DNA from: Oscillospiraceae bacterium
GTDB taxonomy: Bacteria; Bacillota; Clostridia; Oscillospirales; Oscillospiraceae
Length of the DNA stretch: 64,000 nt
Assembly: GCA_021205095.1 (NCBI GenBank)
Contig: JAJPYE010000041.1
Span: forward strand, 1 to 64,000
Direction: 5' to 3'
The notes below the pieces were generated by a model. The model was not told the DNA's origin, did not search any database, and worked only from the letters and a program-made list of their open reading frames with translations. Each line of letters opens with the position of its first letter. The stretch's first letter is position 1. Position numbers and translations under genes: made by a program. Of the stretch, positions 22,544 to 31,884 are shown piece after piece.

Positions 22544-22972
22544 ATGGAAGGCAAGAAACTGCTCAATCAATTCACGGACATGACCCGTATCCACACAGCT
22601 TATGTGGAACGCCGCCTGCTCCATTTGGATCTGCGTACGGGACAGGGGGCTGTCCTTACGGCTCTTGGCTACAGCGGCGGCTGTACGCAAAAGGAGCTTG
22701 CGGAATATCGGCACGTTTCGGCGGCTACCATCAGCGTTATGCTGCGTCGGATGGAAAATGCCGGACTTGTGACCCGCTCGTCCGGGGAGGATGGAAAGAG
22801 CAATCTAATCACCCTGACGGAGCATGGCCGTCAAGTATATGATCGGCTTATGGAGGATATGGCTGGGGAGCCGGAACGGGTTTTCGCTGGACTGAGCCAG
22901 GAGGATCTCCAGGCGGCAGAGCGGATATTTCACACCGTTTCGGAAAATCTGGCCTATCTTTCCGGCAGATAA
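22544..22972 (+). CDS. MarR-family transcriptional regulator
   Basis: This 142-residue winged-helix regulator has the recognition helix region CTQKELAEYRHVSAATISVMLRRMENAGLV and the wing RSSGEDGKSNLITLTEHGR. ATG 22544 (MEGKKLLNQFTD) is preferred, as AGGAGAGG lies 5-12 bases ahead; an in-frame start at 22502 would begin in the operator. It stands 78 bases upstream of the SDR-HCDH-BKACE genes and is probably their local regulator and autoregulator. The inducer is unknown. Confidence 0.9.
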   Translation: MEGKKLLNQFTDMTRIHTAYVERRLLHLDLRTGQGAVLTALGYSGGCTQKELAEYRHVSAATISVMLRRMENAGLVTRSSGEDGKSNLITLTEHGRQVYDRLMEDMAGEPERVFAGLSQEDLQAAERIFHTVSENLAYLSGR

Positions 22973-23050
22973 AATCACGGTAAACCTCCCTGGAAGGGGT
23001 TTATATAAATTTGGCAATTACATATTAATTTGAAAAGGAGACTGAGAACA

Positions 23051-23935
23051 ATGCCCAAGGTATATTCCGGGGATCTGACCAAACTCTTTGACATCAGCGG
23101 CAAGAAGGCCGTCATCGTCGGCGGCGCCGGCGGCTTCGGCGAGAAGATCGCAGAGGCTTATGCTGCCAACGGCGTGGACGTGTGCATTTCTTCCCGCAAG
23201 GAGGACAAGCTCATCGAGGCCGAGAACAAGATTAAGGCTTCCGCTGCTCCTGGCGTGAAGGTCATTCACTACGCCTGCGACGCCACCGATGAGGACGCCA
23301 TCATCGCTTTCCGTGACTTCGCCGTCAGCGAGGCCGGTCTGGGCGGCTGCGACATTCTGGTCAACGCTCAGGGCTACAACAAGAAGATGTGGTCTTGGGA
23401 GATCGACACCAAGGTTTGGAAGGGTATGCTGGATACCAACGTCACCTCTATGATGTATACCTGCAAATACTTCGGCAACTGGATGAAGGATCACAACCTG
23501 GACGCCGGTGAGACCACCGTTCCCCAGAGTGAGTTCGAGTCCGGCAAGGCCAACCCCAACAAGGGCTACGGCAAGATCATCAACTTCGGCTCCGTCCGCT
23601 CCATCCGCGCTGTTTCTAATGGCGGCAACGGCAACGTACCCTACAACACCACCAAGGGCGCTGTGGAGATGCTGACCAAGGCCTTCGCCGCTGACCTGCG
23701 TCCCAACATTCAGGTCAACGCCATCGGCCCCACCATTACCTACACTCCGATGATGGTCGGTCTGCTGCCTCCCGATGAGACCACCCGTAACAACATCGCC
23801 GCCGCACTGCCGGCACAGCGTATCGGCTATGAGATCGACGTCGTCGGCCCGGCCATCTTCCTGGCTTCCGCCGCTTCCGACATGGTTACTGCCAGCACCA
23901 TCTATCCTGATGGCGGCCTGGTGGCTACTTCGTGA
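23051..23935 (+). CDS. SDR-family oxidoreductase
   Basis: This 294-residue short-chain dehydrogenase has the cofactor loop VIVGGAGGFGEKIAEAYA, catalytic serine in INFGSVRS and the catalytic YNTTK motif near residue 197. It resembles gluconate 5-dehydrogenase-like members. ATG 23051 has AAAAGGAG 9 bases upstream; an earlier in-frame start at 23030 is less likely. It heads a three-enzyme group ending in a BKACE. Codon choice is strongly optimised, with lysine almost all AAG and arginine mostly CGC/CGT. The substrate is unknown; a hydroxyl of the main substrate or of a side product is plausible. Confidence 0.92.
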   Translation: MPKVYSGDLTKLFDISGKKAVIVGGAGGFGEKIAEAYAANGVDVCISSRKEDKLIEAENKIKASAAPGVKVIHYACDATDEDAIIAFRDFAVSEAGLGGCDILVNAQGYNKKMWSWEIDTKVWKGMLDTNVTSMMYTCKYFGNWMKDHNLDAGETTVPQSEFESGKANPNKGYGKIINFGSVRSIRAVSNGGNGNVPYNTTKGAVEMLTKAFAADLRPNIQVNAIGPTITYTPMMVGLLPPDETTRNNIAAALPAQRIGYEIDVVGPAIFLASAASDMVTASTIYPDGGLVATS

Positions 23936-23956
23936 TAAAAATCGGGCCTGACCCAC

Positions 23957-23984
23957 TCCTTCCCCCGGCAAAACGGGGGAAGGA
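23957..23984. repeat. Intercistronic hairpin between the SDR and HCDH genes
   Basis: A perfect 11-bp GC-rich stem (TCCTTCCCCCG at 23957-23967 with CGGGGGAAGGA at 23974-23984) has a six-base loop. No T tract follows, so it is more likely an mRNA-stabilising or processing element than a terminator. Confidence 0.65.
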
Positions 23985-24008
23985 CATCTATTCTATAGGG
24001 AGTAAATT

Positions 24009-24968
24009 ATGAAGCTGGAAGACATTAAAACCATTGCTATGTACGGCGCCGGTACCATCGGCGGCGGCTTTGCGGCTTATTTTGCTCTGAAGGGCCTGAA
24101 CGTGAACGTATATGTTCGCAGCGAAGGCTCTATTGAGCGCGCCAAGCCCAAGATTCAGGAGGCTGTTGACACCTATGTAAAGTACGGCCTGGTGGACAAC
24201 GGCGACGGCATTTGGGCCAAGATTAAATTCACCACTGACCCTGCGGAGGCCTTCACCGGCGTTTACTTCGTGCAGGAGAACGGCGCGGAGAATCTGGAGC
24301 AGAAGCACCAGATGGTCGCCACCATGGAGCAGTATCTGCCTGTGGACGCAATCATCGCCTCCTCTTCCTCCGGTACCCCTGTGACGCAGATCGCCTCCGA
24401 GGCCAAGCACCCGGAGCGTATCATTGTGGCGCACCCCTTCAACCCCGCCTATCTGCTGCCTCTGATCGAGATTTGCGGCGGCGAAAAGACCTCTCCTGAG
24501 GTCATCGAGTTTGCCCGCGCCTTCTATAAGAAATACGACAAGGCTCCTGTGGTTCTCAACAAGGAGAAGAACGGCTTCATTGCCAACCGTCTGATGCACG
24601 CCCTGTGGCGTGAGGAGATCGCCTTGGTAACAGAGGGTGTCTGCTCCATGGCGGACTGCGACGACGCCTGGACCTTTGGCCCCGGCATCCGGCTGGCTGC
24701 CTTCGGTCCGTCCCTGCACTATGAGTTGGGCGGCGGTGACCTGGGCCTGAAGGGCTGCGCTATCAAGTTCGGCGCGATGACCGACGCCGTGTTCGCAGAC
24801 ATCTCCGACATGAAGAAGGTTCCTGACACCTGGGCCGACCAGTCCGGCGAGGAGATCGGGCCGCTGATGGAGAACCTGCCCGACGTCATCGGCCACACCA
24901 AGCCGGAGATTGCCGACTTCCGCGACAAGGTCATCATCGACGTGCTGAAACTGCACAAGAGAATGTAA
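24009..24968 (+). CDS. 3-hydroxyacyl-CoA dehydrogenase-like protein (possible carnitine dehydrogenase type)
   Basis: This 319-residue enzyme has the NAD-binding AMYGAGTIGGGFAAYFALKG, the catalytic HPFNP segment and a C-terminal HCDH domain with NGFIANRLMHALWREE and GPGIRLAAFGPSLHYELGG. The length and the GPG-x-R segment recall L-carnitine dehydrogenase, which oxidises a beta-hydroxy acid not attached to CoA. The adjacent BKACE (24999) would cleave the resulting beta-keto acid, as in the cdhA-cdhC pathway for carnitine. That assignment is an inference from order and domain type; 3-hydroxybutyryl-CoA dehydrogenase activity is the alternative. Confidence 0.9.
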   Translation: MKLEDIKTIAMYGAGTIGGGFAAYFALKGLNVNVYVRSEGSIERAKPKIQEAVDTYVKYGLVDNGDGIWAKIKFTTDPAEAFTGVYFVQENGAENLEQKHQMVATMEQYLPVDAIIASSSSGTPVTQIASEAKHPERIIVAHPFNPAYLLPLIEICGGEKTSPEVIEFARAFYKKYDKAPVVLNKEKNGFIANRLMHALWREEIALVTEGVCSMADCDDAWTFGPGIRLAAFGPSLHYELGGGDLGLKGCAIKFGAMTDAVFADISDMKKVPDTWADQSGEEIGPLMENLPDVIGHTKPEIADFRDKVIIDVLKLHKRM

Positions 24969-24998
24969 TTGTAATATAAACCGAGGAGAATAATACTT

Positions 24999-26009
24999 AT
25001 GGCTAAAACAATCATTACCGCCGCCATGACCGGCGCTGTTACCCCTGCTGGCTACAACATTCCTGAGAAGCCCGAAGACATCGCCGCTCAGGTCTACGAG
25101 TGCTGGAAGCTGGGTGCCGCTATCTGCCATCTGCATATGCGCGACGATGCCGGAGCCGGCGTGATGGATCCTGTGAAGTTCTATGAGACTGTCAAGGCCA
25201 TCCGTTCCTACAAGGACTGCGACATCATTGTCAACTGCACCACTTCCGGCGACAACCGCGTTTCCGATGACAGCCCCTACGGCAACGCCATGCGTATGCT
25301 GCATCACCGCAACGTCCCCGGCATCGAGATGGGTACTTTTGACGCCTCCTCCTTCAACTGGGGCGTTCCCGGCGGCGTGTTCCACAACAGCCCCGCCATG
25401 CTGATGGAGCTGGGTACCACCTTCCAGCAGCGCGGCATCAAGCCTGAGTTCGAGGTCTTTGACTTCGGCGCGCTGCGCGCCATCGGCGCTTACTGGAAGC
25501 AGGGCTATGTGAAGGAGCCTCTGCACTTCCAGTTCTGCCTGGGCGTTATGGGCGGCATGGACGCCACCCCTGAGTCCCTGCAGATTCTGCTCCAGGAGAT
25601 GCACAACCTCCAGGCTGCCGGTAAGCTGCCCCAGGAGATCACCTGGTCCGCTTTCGGTATCGGCAAGGGCCACCTGCCCGTCATGTTCTCCTGCCTGGCC
25701 AACGGCGGCGGTATCCGCGTCGGCATGGAGGATAACGTGGTCTACGGCAAGGATAAGGACGGCAAGAAGATTATGGCCACCAACATGATGCTGGTGGAGC
25801 GTGCCGCCGGTGCTATCCGCGCCTTCGGCAATGAGCCTGCCACGCCCGCCGAGGCCCGTCAGATACTGGGCCTGAAGCCTCTGGACATCGACGCTGTCAA
25901 CGCTGAGCTGGCCGCTGTCAAGGTAGAGGATCTGGAGAAGGCCAAGCAGGCCGTCAAGGACGAGTTCGGCGGCCCGTACTTCGCTGCCAAGGGCATGGGC
26001 GGTAAGTAA
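24999..26009 (+). CDS. Beta-keto acid cleavage enzyme (BKACE, DUF849)
   Basis: This 336-residue TIM-barrel enzyme belongs to the BKACE family. These zinc enzymes condense a beta-keto acid with acetyl-CoA to release acetoacetate and a CoA ester. Metal ligand segments CHLHMRDDAG (H-x-H) and the GMEDNVVYGKDKDG region are present, along with the N-terminal AAMTGAVTP. Members include 3-keto-5-aminohexanoate cleavage enzyme Kce and dehydrocarnitine cleavage enzyme CdhC. GAGGAG precedes the ATG. It is the last gene of the MarR-SDR-HCDH-BKACE unit. All 11 arginines are CGC or CGT, none CGG or AGG. The substrate cannot be named from sequence. Confidence 0.93.
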   Translation: MAKTIITAAMTGAVTPAGYNIPEKPEDIAAQVYECWKLGAAICHLHMRDDAGAGVMDPVKFYETVKAIRSYKDCDIIVNCTTSGDNRVSDDSPYGNAMRMLHHRNVPGIEMGTFDASSFNWGVPGGVFHNSPAMLMELGTTFQQRGIKPEFEVFDFGALRAIGAYWKQGYVKEPLHFQFCLGVMGGMDATPESLQILLQEMHNLQAAGKLPQEITWSAFGIGKGHLPVMFSCLANGGGIRVGMEDNVVYGKDKDGKKIMATNMMLVERAAGAIRAFGNEPATPAEARQILGLKPLDIDAVNAELAAVKVEDLEKAKQAVKDEFGGPYFAAKGMGGK

Positions 26010-26052
26010 GTCGCCTCTCTTGCAGAGAAATATACAGACCTTATAAAATCAG

Positions 26053-26096
26053 AAGCCGTCGAGGAATGGTGCGCACACCCTCCTCGGCGGTTTTTC
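26053..26096 (+). terminator. Terminator of the BKACE operon
   Basis: A 10-bp stem with one G-U pair (26056-26065 with 26081-26090) is followed by TTTTT. It is the first of three hairpins in the 276-base convergent region 26010-26285, which carries no gene I can support. An 8-bp stem with loop (26102-26124) lies between this terminator and the 19-bp hairpin. Confidence 0.75.
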
Positions 26097-26141
26097 TATC
26101 CCAGGTTTCAGAAACAAGCCTGGCATGGATCAGAATGTCCC

Positions 26142-26182
26142 AACGCAAAAGGACAGCGCCATCGGCGCTGTCCTTTTGCGTT
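26142..26182. terminator. Bidirectional terminator, 19-bp perfect stem
   Basis: Arms 26142-26160 and 26164-26182 are perfectly complementary, with a 3-base loop. The stem carries AAAA on one side and TTTT on the other, so it can end transcription from either direction. It lies between the convergent BKACE and ygeW transcripts. Confidence 0.75.
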
Positions 26183-26285
26183 CTACATGGGTCACAGGAA
26201 CTCATTATCAAAAGACGGGGTGGAGACAAACAATGTCCGATAGGCCCTTTTGTCATTCGAAGCTGTGTCAGGTTTTTCTGAGCGG

Positions 26286-27479
26286 TTAAAATGTTTTCCT
26301 TGCTGCTCCCCGCTGCTCCAGTGCTTGGAGGGCTGCGGCGGGGTCTTTTATTTTGGACAGGAAAATCATGGCAGCAATGATATAGGGCTTAAAGCTGACC
26401 TGGCGGTACAGTGAGGTGCGGTAGCGGTCAAAGACGGAGGCGGCTACCTCACCCTGCTGGCAGGAGACGCCGGTGATGTCTGCTGGGAGACAGTGGAGGT
26501 ACAGGGCCTTTCCGTTCCGGGTCAGGGCCATGCGGCGCTCGTCGCACTCCCAGTCGGTGTGCCGGGCGTTCTGGGCCAGAAGCTGGGTTTCCAGGGCGGC
26601 AATGCCCGCCGTGTCCCCCTGGGCGTAAAGCTCCGTGCGCTGCTCCATGGCGGCGAAGGGCGCCCAGCTCTTGGGATAGACCACATCCGCGTCCCGGAAC
26701 GCCTCGTCCATGGTGTCTACTTTGGTGAAGCTGCCCCCGGAGGCGGCGGCCTGTTTGGCGGCCAGCTCCTCCACCTGGGGGAACACGTCGTACCCCTCCG
26801 GGTGGGCCAGCACCACGTCCATCCCGAACCGGGTGAACAGGCCGATGACCCCCTGGGGGACGGAGAGGGGCTTGCCATAGCTGGGGGAGTAGGCCCAGGT
26901 CATGGCGACTTTTTTGCCCCTGAGATTTTCCACCCCGCCGAAGGTGTGAATCATGTGCAGCAGGTCGGCGCAGCATTGGGTGGGGTGGTCGATGTCGCAC
27001 TGGAGATTCACCAGGGTGGGAACCTGTTCCAGGATACCGGCCTGATGGCCCTGGCGCACCGCGTCGGACACGGCCTTCTGGTAGGCGTGGCCCTTGCCGA
27101 TGTACATATCGTCCCGTATGCCGATGACATCCGCCATGAAGGAGATCATGTTGGCGGTCTCCCGCACCGTCTCCCCGTGGGCGATTTGGCTTTTGCTCTC
27201 GTCCAGATCCTGCACCTCCAGGCCCAGCAGATTGCAGGCGGAGGCGAAGGAGAACCGGGTGCGGGTGGAGTTATCCCGGAACAGGCTGACCGCCAGACCG
27301 GAATCAAAGACGCGGGCGGAGATGTTGTTTTCCCGCAGGCAGCGCAGGGCGTCCGCTACGGTGAACAGGGCGGCCAGCTCGTCGTCCGTCTTGTCCCAGG
27401 TCAGGAAAAAGTCGTCTCCATACATGGCGGCGCAGTCCAGGGTCGACAGTCGCGCGGCAAAGGGTTCCATCAAATTCAT
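26286..27479 (-). CDS. ygeW: Knotted carbamoyltransferase YgeW
   Basis: This 397-residue protein is a member of the YgeW knotted transcarbamylase family. The carbamoyl-phosphate loop shows as [17 protein letters not shown], and [12 protein letters not shown] and [14 protein letters not shown] fit the family. The natural acceptor is not certain; it is a component of anaerobic purine/allantoin-type degradation clusters. It overlaps ygeY by 4 bases and is the last gene of the ssnA-ygfK-ygeY-ygeW operon. Transcription ends in the hairpin region 26053-26182. Confidence 0.93.
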   Translation of the reverse strand: MNLMEPFAARLSTLDCAAMYGDDFFLTWDKTDDELAALFTVADALRCLRENNISARVFDSGLAVSLFRDNSTRTRFSFASACNLLGLEVQDLDESKSQIAHGETVRETANMISFMADVIGIRDDMYIGKGHAYQKAVSDAVRQGHQAGILEQVPTLVNLQCDIDHPTQCCADLLHMIHTFGGVENLRGKKVAMTWAYSPSYGKPLSVPQGVIGLFTRFGMDVVLAHPEGYDVFPQVEELAAKQAAASGGSFTKVDTMDEAFRDADVVYPKSWAPFAAMEQRTELYAQGDTAGIAALETQLLAQNARHTDWECDERRMALTRNGKALYLHCLPADITGVSCQQGEVAASVFDRYRTSLYRQVSFKPYIIAAMIFLSKIKDPAAALQALEQRGAARKTF

Positions 27480-28894
27480 GTGTTTTTCCTCCCAATTTTA
27501 GACAACAGAGCCAGAAGCCGCTTGAAGAAGCCGGCATGCTCCTCGTCCTCCGGCGGGGCCAGGGAAGTGGTGCTGGTCAGGGCGTTGTATTCCCATGGTA
27601 CGGCGGCATAGACGGCGGCGCAGGTGACAAGATCCTGCTTCCAGGTGATTTCATTGGGGGCGTGGGCCTGACTTTCCGCGCCGGGGCCGAAGCCTACGCA
27701 GGGGATGCCAAACCGGCCTTGGATGGAGACGCCGTTGGTGGAGAATGTCCATTTGTCTATCAGGGGACGGCCCTCCCGCAGGGGCATGGCCGAACCCTCG
27801 CCAATGCGTTCTGCGCCGAACATTGACTGATGCACCTGGGCCAGCGCCTGGACGTGGGGGGCTGTCTCCGGGTTTACCCAGGTGGGGAAGTAGCAGTCTG
27901 TCTCATAGACTAGCCCTGTCCAGGAGGGACGGTTGTATTTGTACATGGACACGGTGACATCCTGAGCGTATTTCTGGCAGGCTGGCAGGGCCAGAATTTC
28001 CTTGAGACAGCTCTCGTAGGTTTCTCCGGCGGTCATACGCCGGTCAAGGCTCACAGAGCAGCTATCCGCCACAGCGCAGCGGGAAGGGGAGGTGAAGAAT
28101 ATCTCGCTGACGGTGATGGTCCCCCGGCCCAGGAACCGGGCGTCTTCCGCATGGGAGTTGTATTTCTCGTCCAGCATTTTCACAAGACCCTTGATTTCCG
28201 TGCCGTCCTCGGCGTCGTTCTCATTCAGCGCCCGGATGTCCTGGAGAATATCGGCCATTTTGAAAATGGCGTTGTCGCCCCGCTCCGGGGCGGAGCCGTG
28301 ACAGGACACACCCTTCACGTCCACACGAATCTCCATGCGGCCCCGGTGGCCCCGATAAATGCCCCCGTCCGTCGGCTCGGTGGACACCACAAACTCCGGG
28401 ATGACCTCGTCCTTGTTATAGATATACTGCCAGCACAGGCCGTCGCAGTCCTCTTCCTGGACGGTGCCTGTCACCATGATGCGGAATCCGGCGGGGATAA
28501 TGTTCAAATCCTTCATCAGCTTGGCCCCATAGACCGCGCTGACGATGCCGCCCAACTGGTCGGAGGCCCCGCGTCCGCCGATCTCCTGGTCGTTTTCATA
28601 GCCCTCATAGGGGTCGAACCGCCAGTTGTCCCGCAGCCCCACGCCCACGGTGTCGATGTGTCCGTCAAAGGCGATGGTGCGCCCGCCCGTCCCCATGAAG
28701 CCGATGACGTTGCCCTGTGGGTCGATGGAACATTCGTCGAAGCCCAGCTTCTCCATCTCTGCCAGGATGCGTCGGGCATGGGCCTCTTCTCCTGAGCTTT
28801 CCCCCGGCAGGGCGATCAGCTCCCGCAGGAAGGTGGTCATGTCCTGACGGTAACATTCCGCTACGCGCTTGATGATTTCGTGATTCATTTCCAA
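27476..28894 (-). CDS. ygeY: YgeY, selenium metabolism-linked M20-type hydrolase
   Basis: This 472-residue member of the M20 metallopeptidase/amidohydrolase superfamily has the zinc-ligand segments [13 protein letters not shown] and [19 protein letters not shown]. It belongs to the YgeY family, which occurs with selenium-dependent hydroxylases. The C-terminus carries an extra tail ([23 protein letters not shown]), so the protein seems longer than a typical YgeY; that comparison is from memory. It stands 54 bases after ygfK and overlaps ygeW. It may hydrolyse an N-carbamoyl or ureido product of purine breakdown, by operon context. Confidence 0.92.
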   Translation of the reverse strand: MEMNHEIIKRVAECYRQDMTTFLRELIALPGESSGEEAHARRILAEMEKLGFDECSIDPQGNVIGFMGTGGRTIAFDGHIDTVGVGLRDNWRFDPYEGYENDQEIGGRGASDQLGGIVSAVYGAKLMKDLNIIPAGFRIMVTGTVQEEDCDGLCWQYIYNKDEVIPEFVVSTEPTDGGIYRGHRGRMEIRVDVKGVSCHGSAPERGDNAIFKMADILQDIRALNENDAEDGTEIKGLVKMLDEKYNSHAEDARFLGRGTITVSEIFFTSPSRCAVADSCSVSLDRRMTAGETYESCLKEILALPACQKYAQDVTVSMYKYNRPSWTGLVYETDCYFPTWVNPETAPHVQALAQVHQSMFGAERIGEGSAMPLREGRPLIDKWTFSTNGVSIQGRFGIPCVGFGPGAESQAHAPNEITWKQDLVTCAAVYAAVPWEYNALTSTTSLAPPEDEEHAGFFKRLLALLSKIGRKNT

Positions 28895-28948
28895 TAATTC
28901 CTCCGCTAAAGATTCAGTTGATTCGATGAAAGGTGTTGATTCTATACA

Positions 28949-31828
28949 TTATGATTTTTTCAAAAGCCACGGATAACGATACAGTACCGTACGAGTGAAG
29001 ATGGCCAGATTTTCCGGGAGCCCGCCGTTTCCCTCGCCCAAATCCACAGTAAACTCCTCTCCGGCGAAGCGGGCCTTTATGACGGCTCCACCCAAGGAGA
29101 CAAAGCCCTGGCCCTGGCTTTCCGCGAAATCCGTCTCCGTCCAGTACAGCGTCCACTTCTCTCGATAGGGGGCGCTGTCCCAGGGGCAGAAGGTGGTGCA
29201 GTTGCCGCACTGGTTGCACGGCCCGTCCAGATGGAGGATTTGGATGCGGCCCTGGACGGTGATGGGAACGTTGGCCCGGTTGGGGCATACGTCCACACAG
29301 TTCTCGCACACGGCGGCACATTCCAGGCACCGGGCCGCCTTCGGTTCCGGGGGCAGGAACACGCCCTTTTTCCCCAGGGCCTCCGAGGCGGGCAGGGCGG
29401 CGTTCAGAGCCTCATATTTCCCCAAATCCATGGGGCAGATGGCCTGGGCGGCCCTCGTGGCCCCGGCAATGGCCTGCACCACCGTAGAGGGGCCGGTGGC
29501 CCCGTCGCCAGCCAGATAGATGTCTGGTACGCTGCTCCGGCCCGTCTCCGGGTCGATGACTGCCCGGCCCCGGCTGTCTGTTTCCAGCCCCAGGGCCTTA
29601 TACAGCCCGCTGTCCGTCTTTTCGCCCACGGCGGCTATTACCGCATCGGCCTCCAGGAAAATCTCTTCCCCGGTGGATTCTACGCCCTGTCGGCCCGTGG
29701 CGTCCCGCTGGCCCAGAGCCATGACCTGGCAGCGGAGCTTTCCTGCCTCCCAGGAAACAGGGGAGAGCAGGGGCCGGAGGTTCACCCCGTCGGCCAGGGC
29801 GGTTTGTAGCTCCTCCTCGTCGGCGGGCATATTAGCGGCGTCCCGGCGGTAGACCAGGGTGACGGTCTCCACCCCCGGCACCAGCCTGGCGGCCCGTGCG
29901 GTGTCCATGGCGGTGTTGCCTCCGCCCACCACAATGACATGGCGGCCCAGGCGGGTTTCCTGGGGATTGGCCTTGAAAGCGCTGAGAAACTCGATGGCGT
30001 TCCGGGCCTGGCCCTGCTCCAGCTTCAGGGTTCCCGGCACCCACGCGCCGGTACAGAGAACCACACTGTCGTAGCCCGCAAGCTGGGTTCTGTCTGTGAT
30101 GGCCTGGCCGAAGCGAAATTCCGCCCCGTATTTTTTCGCTAGGGCTACGTCCCGCTCCACCGCTTCCGTGGATATGCGGAAGGAGGGGATGACCCGGCCA
30201 ACCACGCCCCCGGCGGTTTGGGCCTTCTCGAACACGGTGACGGCGCAGCCCGCCCGCGCCAGGAAATAGGCGGAGGCGATACCGGCGGGGCCTGCCCCCA
30301 CAATGGCTATACGTTTGCCGTTAGGCTCCGGCGGCTGGATGGAATCCAAAAGCTGGCTGTAGGCTTTTTCCGTTGCATCCAGCTTGCAGCCCCGGATGTC
30401 CACCGGCCCCTCGTAAAACTGGCGGGTACATTTGCTCATGCAGGGGTGGGCGCATATGGTGCCGGTGATATTGGGAAGGGGGTTGCGCTGGGCGATCAGG
30501 GCCAGGGCCTGGTCATACTGCCCCTGGCCGGTGAGCCGCACATAGGCGGGGATGTCCTGGTGGATGGGACAGCCCTCCCGGCAGGGGGCGAAAAAGCAGT
30601 CGGTCAGGGGAACCCGGTAGCTGATTTTCCGGCTGGGGAGGGGTTTGAGGGGCTTTCTGTACCAGGGATCGGACAGAGCCGCCTCTGCCAGCGCCGCCAC
30701 GGCGGAAGAATCCGTGCCGCGGAAGGCTTCATAAGGCTGCTGGCTGATGGCCTGGGAGAGCTGGGTCAGCCGGTTATACCCGCCGGGCCGCAGCAGATTG
30801 GTCGCCATGGTGATAGGCCAGACCCCGGCCTGATACAGCCCCTCCGCGCTGTGCCAGTCTGCCCCGCCGGAGTAGGAGATGCGAAGCCTGCCGCCAAACT
30901 CTTTGGACAGGCGGGCGGCAAGCGCCGTCGTCAGGGGATAGAGCGCCCGCCCGGACATATACATCTCCTCGGAGGGCAGCTCCTTCGCGGTCACGTCCAC
31001 GGGGAAGGTGTTCGTAAGCTTCACCCCGAACTCCACCCCCTTCTGGTCGGCCAGCGCCTGGAGGCGGCGGAACATGGCCACGGCGTCCGCCCATTGCAAA
31101 TCCTCCCGGAAGTGCCGGTCGTCAAAAGCCACATAGCCGTAGCCCAGGCTGTCCAGGGTCTGGCGGCAGAAGTCGTAGCCCAGGAGGGTGGGGTTGCATT
31201 TCACATAGGTGTTCAGCCCCCGCTCACTGATGAGATAGTTGGCGATCAGCTCGATCTCCTCCGGCGGGCAGCCGTGGAGGGTGGAGATGGTGACGGAGCT
31301 GGAAACCCCGGCGTCCCGCATACCGTCCAGATAGGTGGTAATCTTCTCTGAGCCGATGCCCTCCATGGTGTAGCCCACGCTCATGTTGAACACGAAGCCA
31401 TCCGGGGAACCCAGGCCGTATTTCTCACTGATGACCTTTAATACACGCCAGGCTTTGATGTATTCCTCCATGGCCTGGGGGACGGTCAGCTCCGTACTCC
31501 ACTCGCAGTTATAACCCTCGTCCTGGGCCAGAATACAGGGGCGATTGACGCAGGCGGCCAGCTCGTCTCCGTCCATAATCTGCACGGTTTTCAGCTCAAA
31601 GAACCTGGCCCCGGCAGCGTAAGCGGCGATGATGTTTTGGGCAAGCTGGGTATGAGGCCCTGCCGCCGGGCCGAGAGGGGACTCGATGCCCCCTCCGAAG
31701 ATGGGCAGGCGCTTTTTCGGAGCGCGCCATAAATGGCTGACGCCAAAGATAGTACCGTGGGCCTTGTATTCCCCGTCTATCTGGGCCAGCAGCTCCTCAT
31801 AGGACAGGGGTATCATTTTTTCAGACAT
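28949..31828 (-). CDS. ygfK: YgfK, putative selenate reductase-like subunit / purine-cluster oxidoreductase
   Basis: This 959-residue flavo-iron-sulfur protein has an N-terminal dihydroorotate/dihydropyrimidine dehydrogenase-like part (FNMSVGYTMEGIGSEKITTYL). A GltD-like half follows, with a Cys-rich segment (CREGCPIHQDIPAYVRL), FAD loop VGAGPAGIASAYFLARAG and NAD loop VGGGNTAMDTARAARL. Two [4Fe-4S]-type clusters sit near the C-terminus (CLECAAVCENCVDVCP and CNQCGNCTTFCP). ATG 31828 is chosen because GGAGG lies 8 bases upstream; the longer frame runs back to 32158 through ssnA. It is named selenate reductase in databases, but it is linked to purine/uric acid degradation clusters; its exact reaction is unknown. 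Confidence 0.93.
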   Translation of the reverse strand: MSEKMIPLSYEELLAQIDGEYKAHGTIFGVSHLWRAPKKRLPIFGGGIESPLGPAAGPHTQLAQNIIAAYAAGARFFELKTVQIMDGDELAACVNRPCILAQDEGYNCEWSTELTVPQAMEEYIKAWRVLKVISEKYGLGSPDGFVFNMSVGYTMEGIGSEKITTYLDGMRDAGVSSSVTISTLHGCPPEEIELIANYLISERGLNTYVKCNPTLLGYDFCRQTLDSLGYGYVAFDDRHFREDLQWADAVAMFRRLQALADQKGVEFGVKLTNTFPVDVTAKELPSEEMYMSGRALYPLTTALAARLSKEFGGRLRISYSGGADWHSAEGLYQAGVWPITMATNLLRPGGYNRLTQLSQAISQQPYEAFRGTDSSAVAALAEAALSDPWYRKPLKPLPSRKISYRVPLTDCFFAPCREGCPIHQDIPAYVRLTGQGQYDQALALIAQRNPLPNITGTICAHPCMSKCTRQFYEGPVDIRGCKLDATEKAYSQLLDSIQPPEPNGKRIAIVGAGPAGIASAYFLARAGCAVTVFEKAQTAGGVVGRVIPSFRISTEAVERDVALAKKYGAEFRFGQAITDRTQLAGYDSVVLCTGAWVPGTLKLEQGQARNAIEFLSAFKANPQETRLGRHVIVVGGGNTAMDTARAARLVPGVETVTLVYRRDAANMPADEEELQTALADGVNLRPLLSPVSWEAGKLRCQVMALGQRDATGRQGVESTGEEIFLEADAVIAAVGEKTDSGLYKALGLETDSRGRAVIDPETGRSSVPDIYLAGDGATGPSTVVQAIAGATRAAQAICPMDLGKYEALNAALPASEALGKKGVFLPPEPKAARCLECAAVCENCVDVCPNRANVPITVQGRIQILHLDGPCNQCGNCTTFCPWDSAPYREKWTLYWTETDFAESQGQGFVSLGGAVIKARFAGEEFTVDLGEGNGGLPENLAIFTRTVLYRYPWLLKKS

Positions 31829-31884
31829 AGATATTACCTCCATTTTTCCCGTCATACCGGCCATAACGGCAGGACGGGGGCGCT

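Noticed and set aside
26041..26281. 71-codon frames on both strands in the convergent gap
   Set aside because: They run across terminator hairpins, have no ribosome site and resemble no family.
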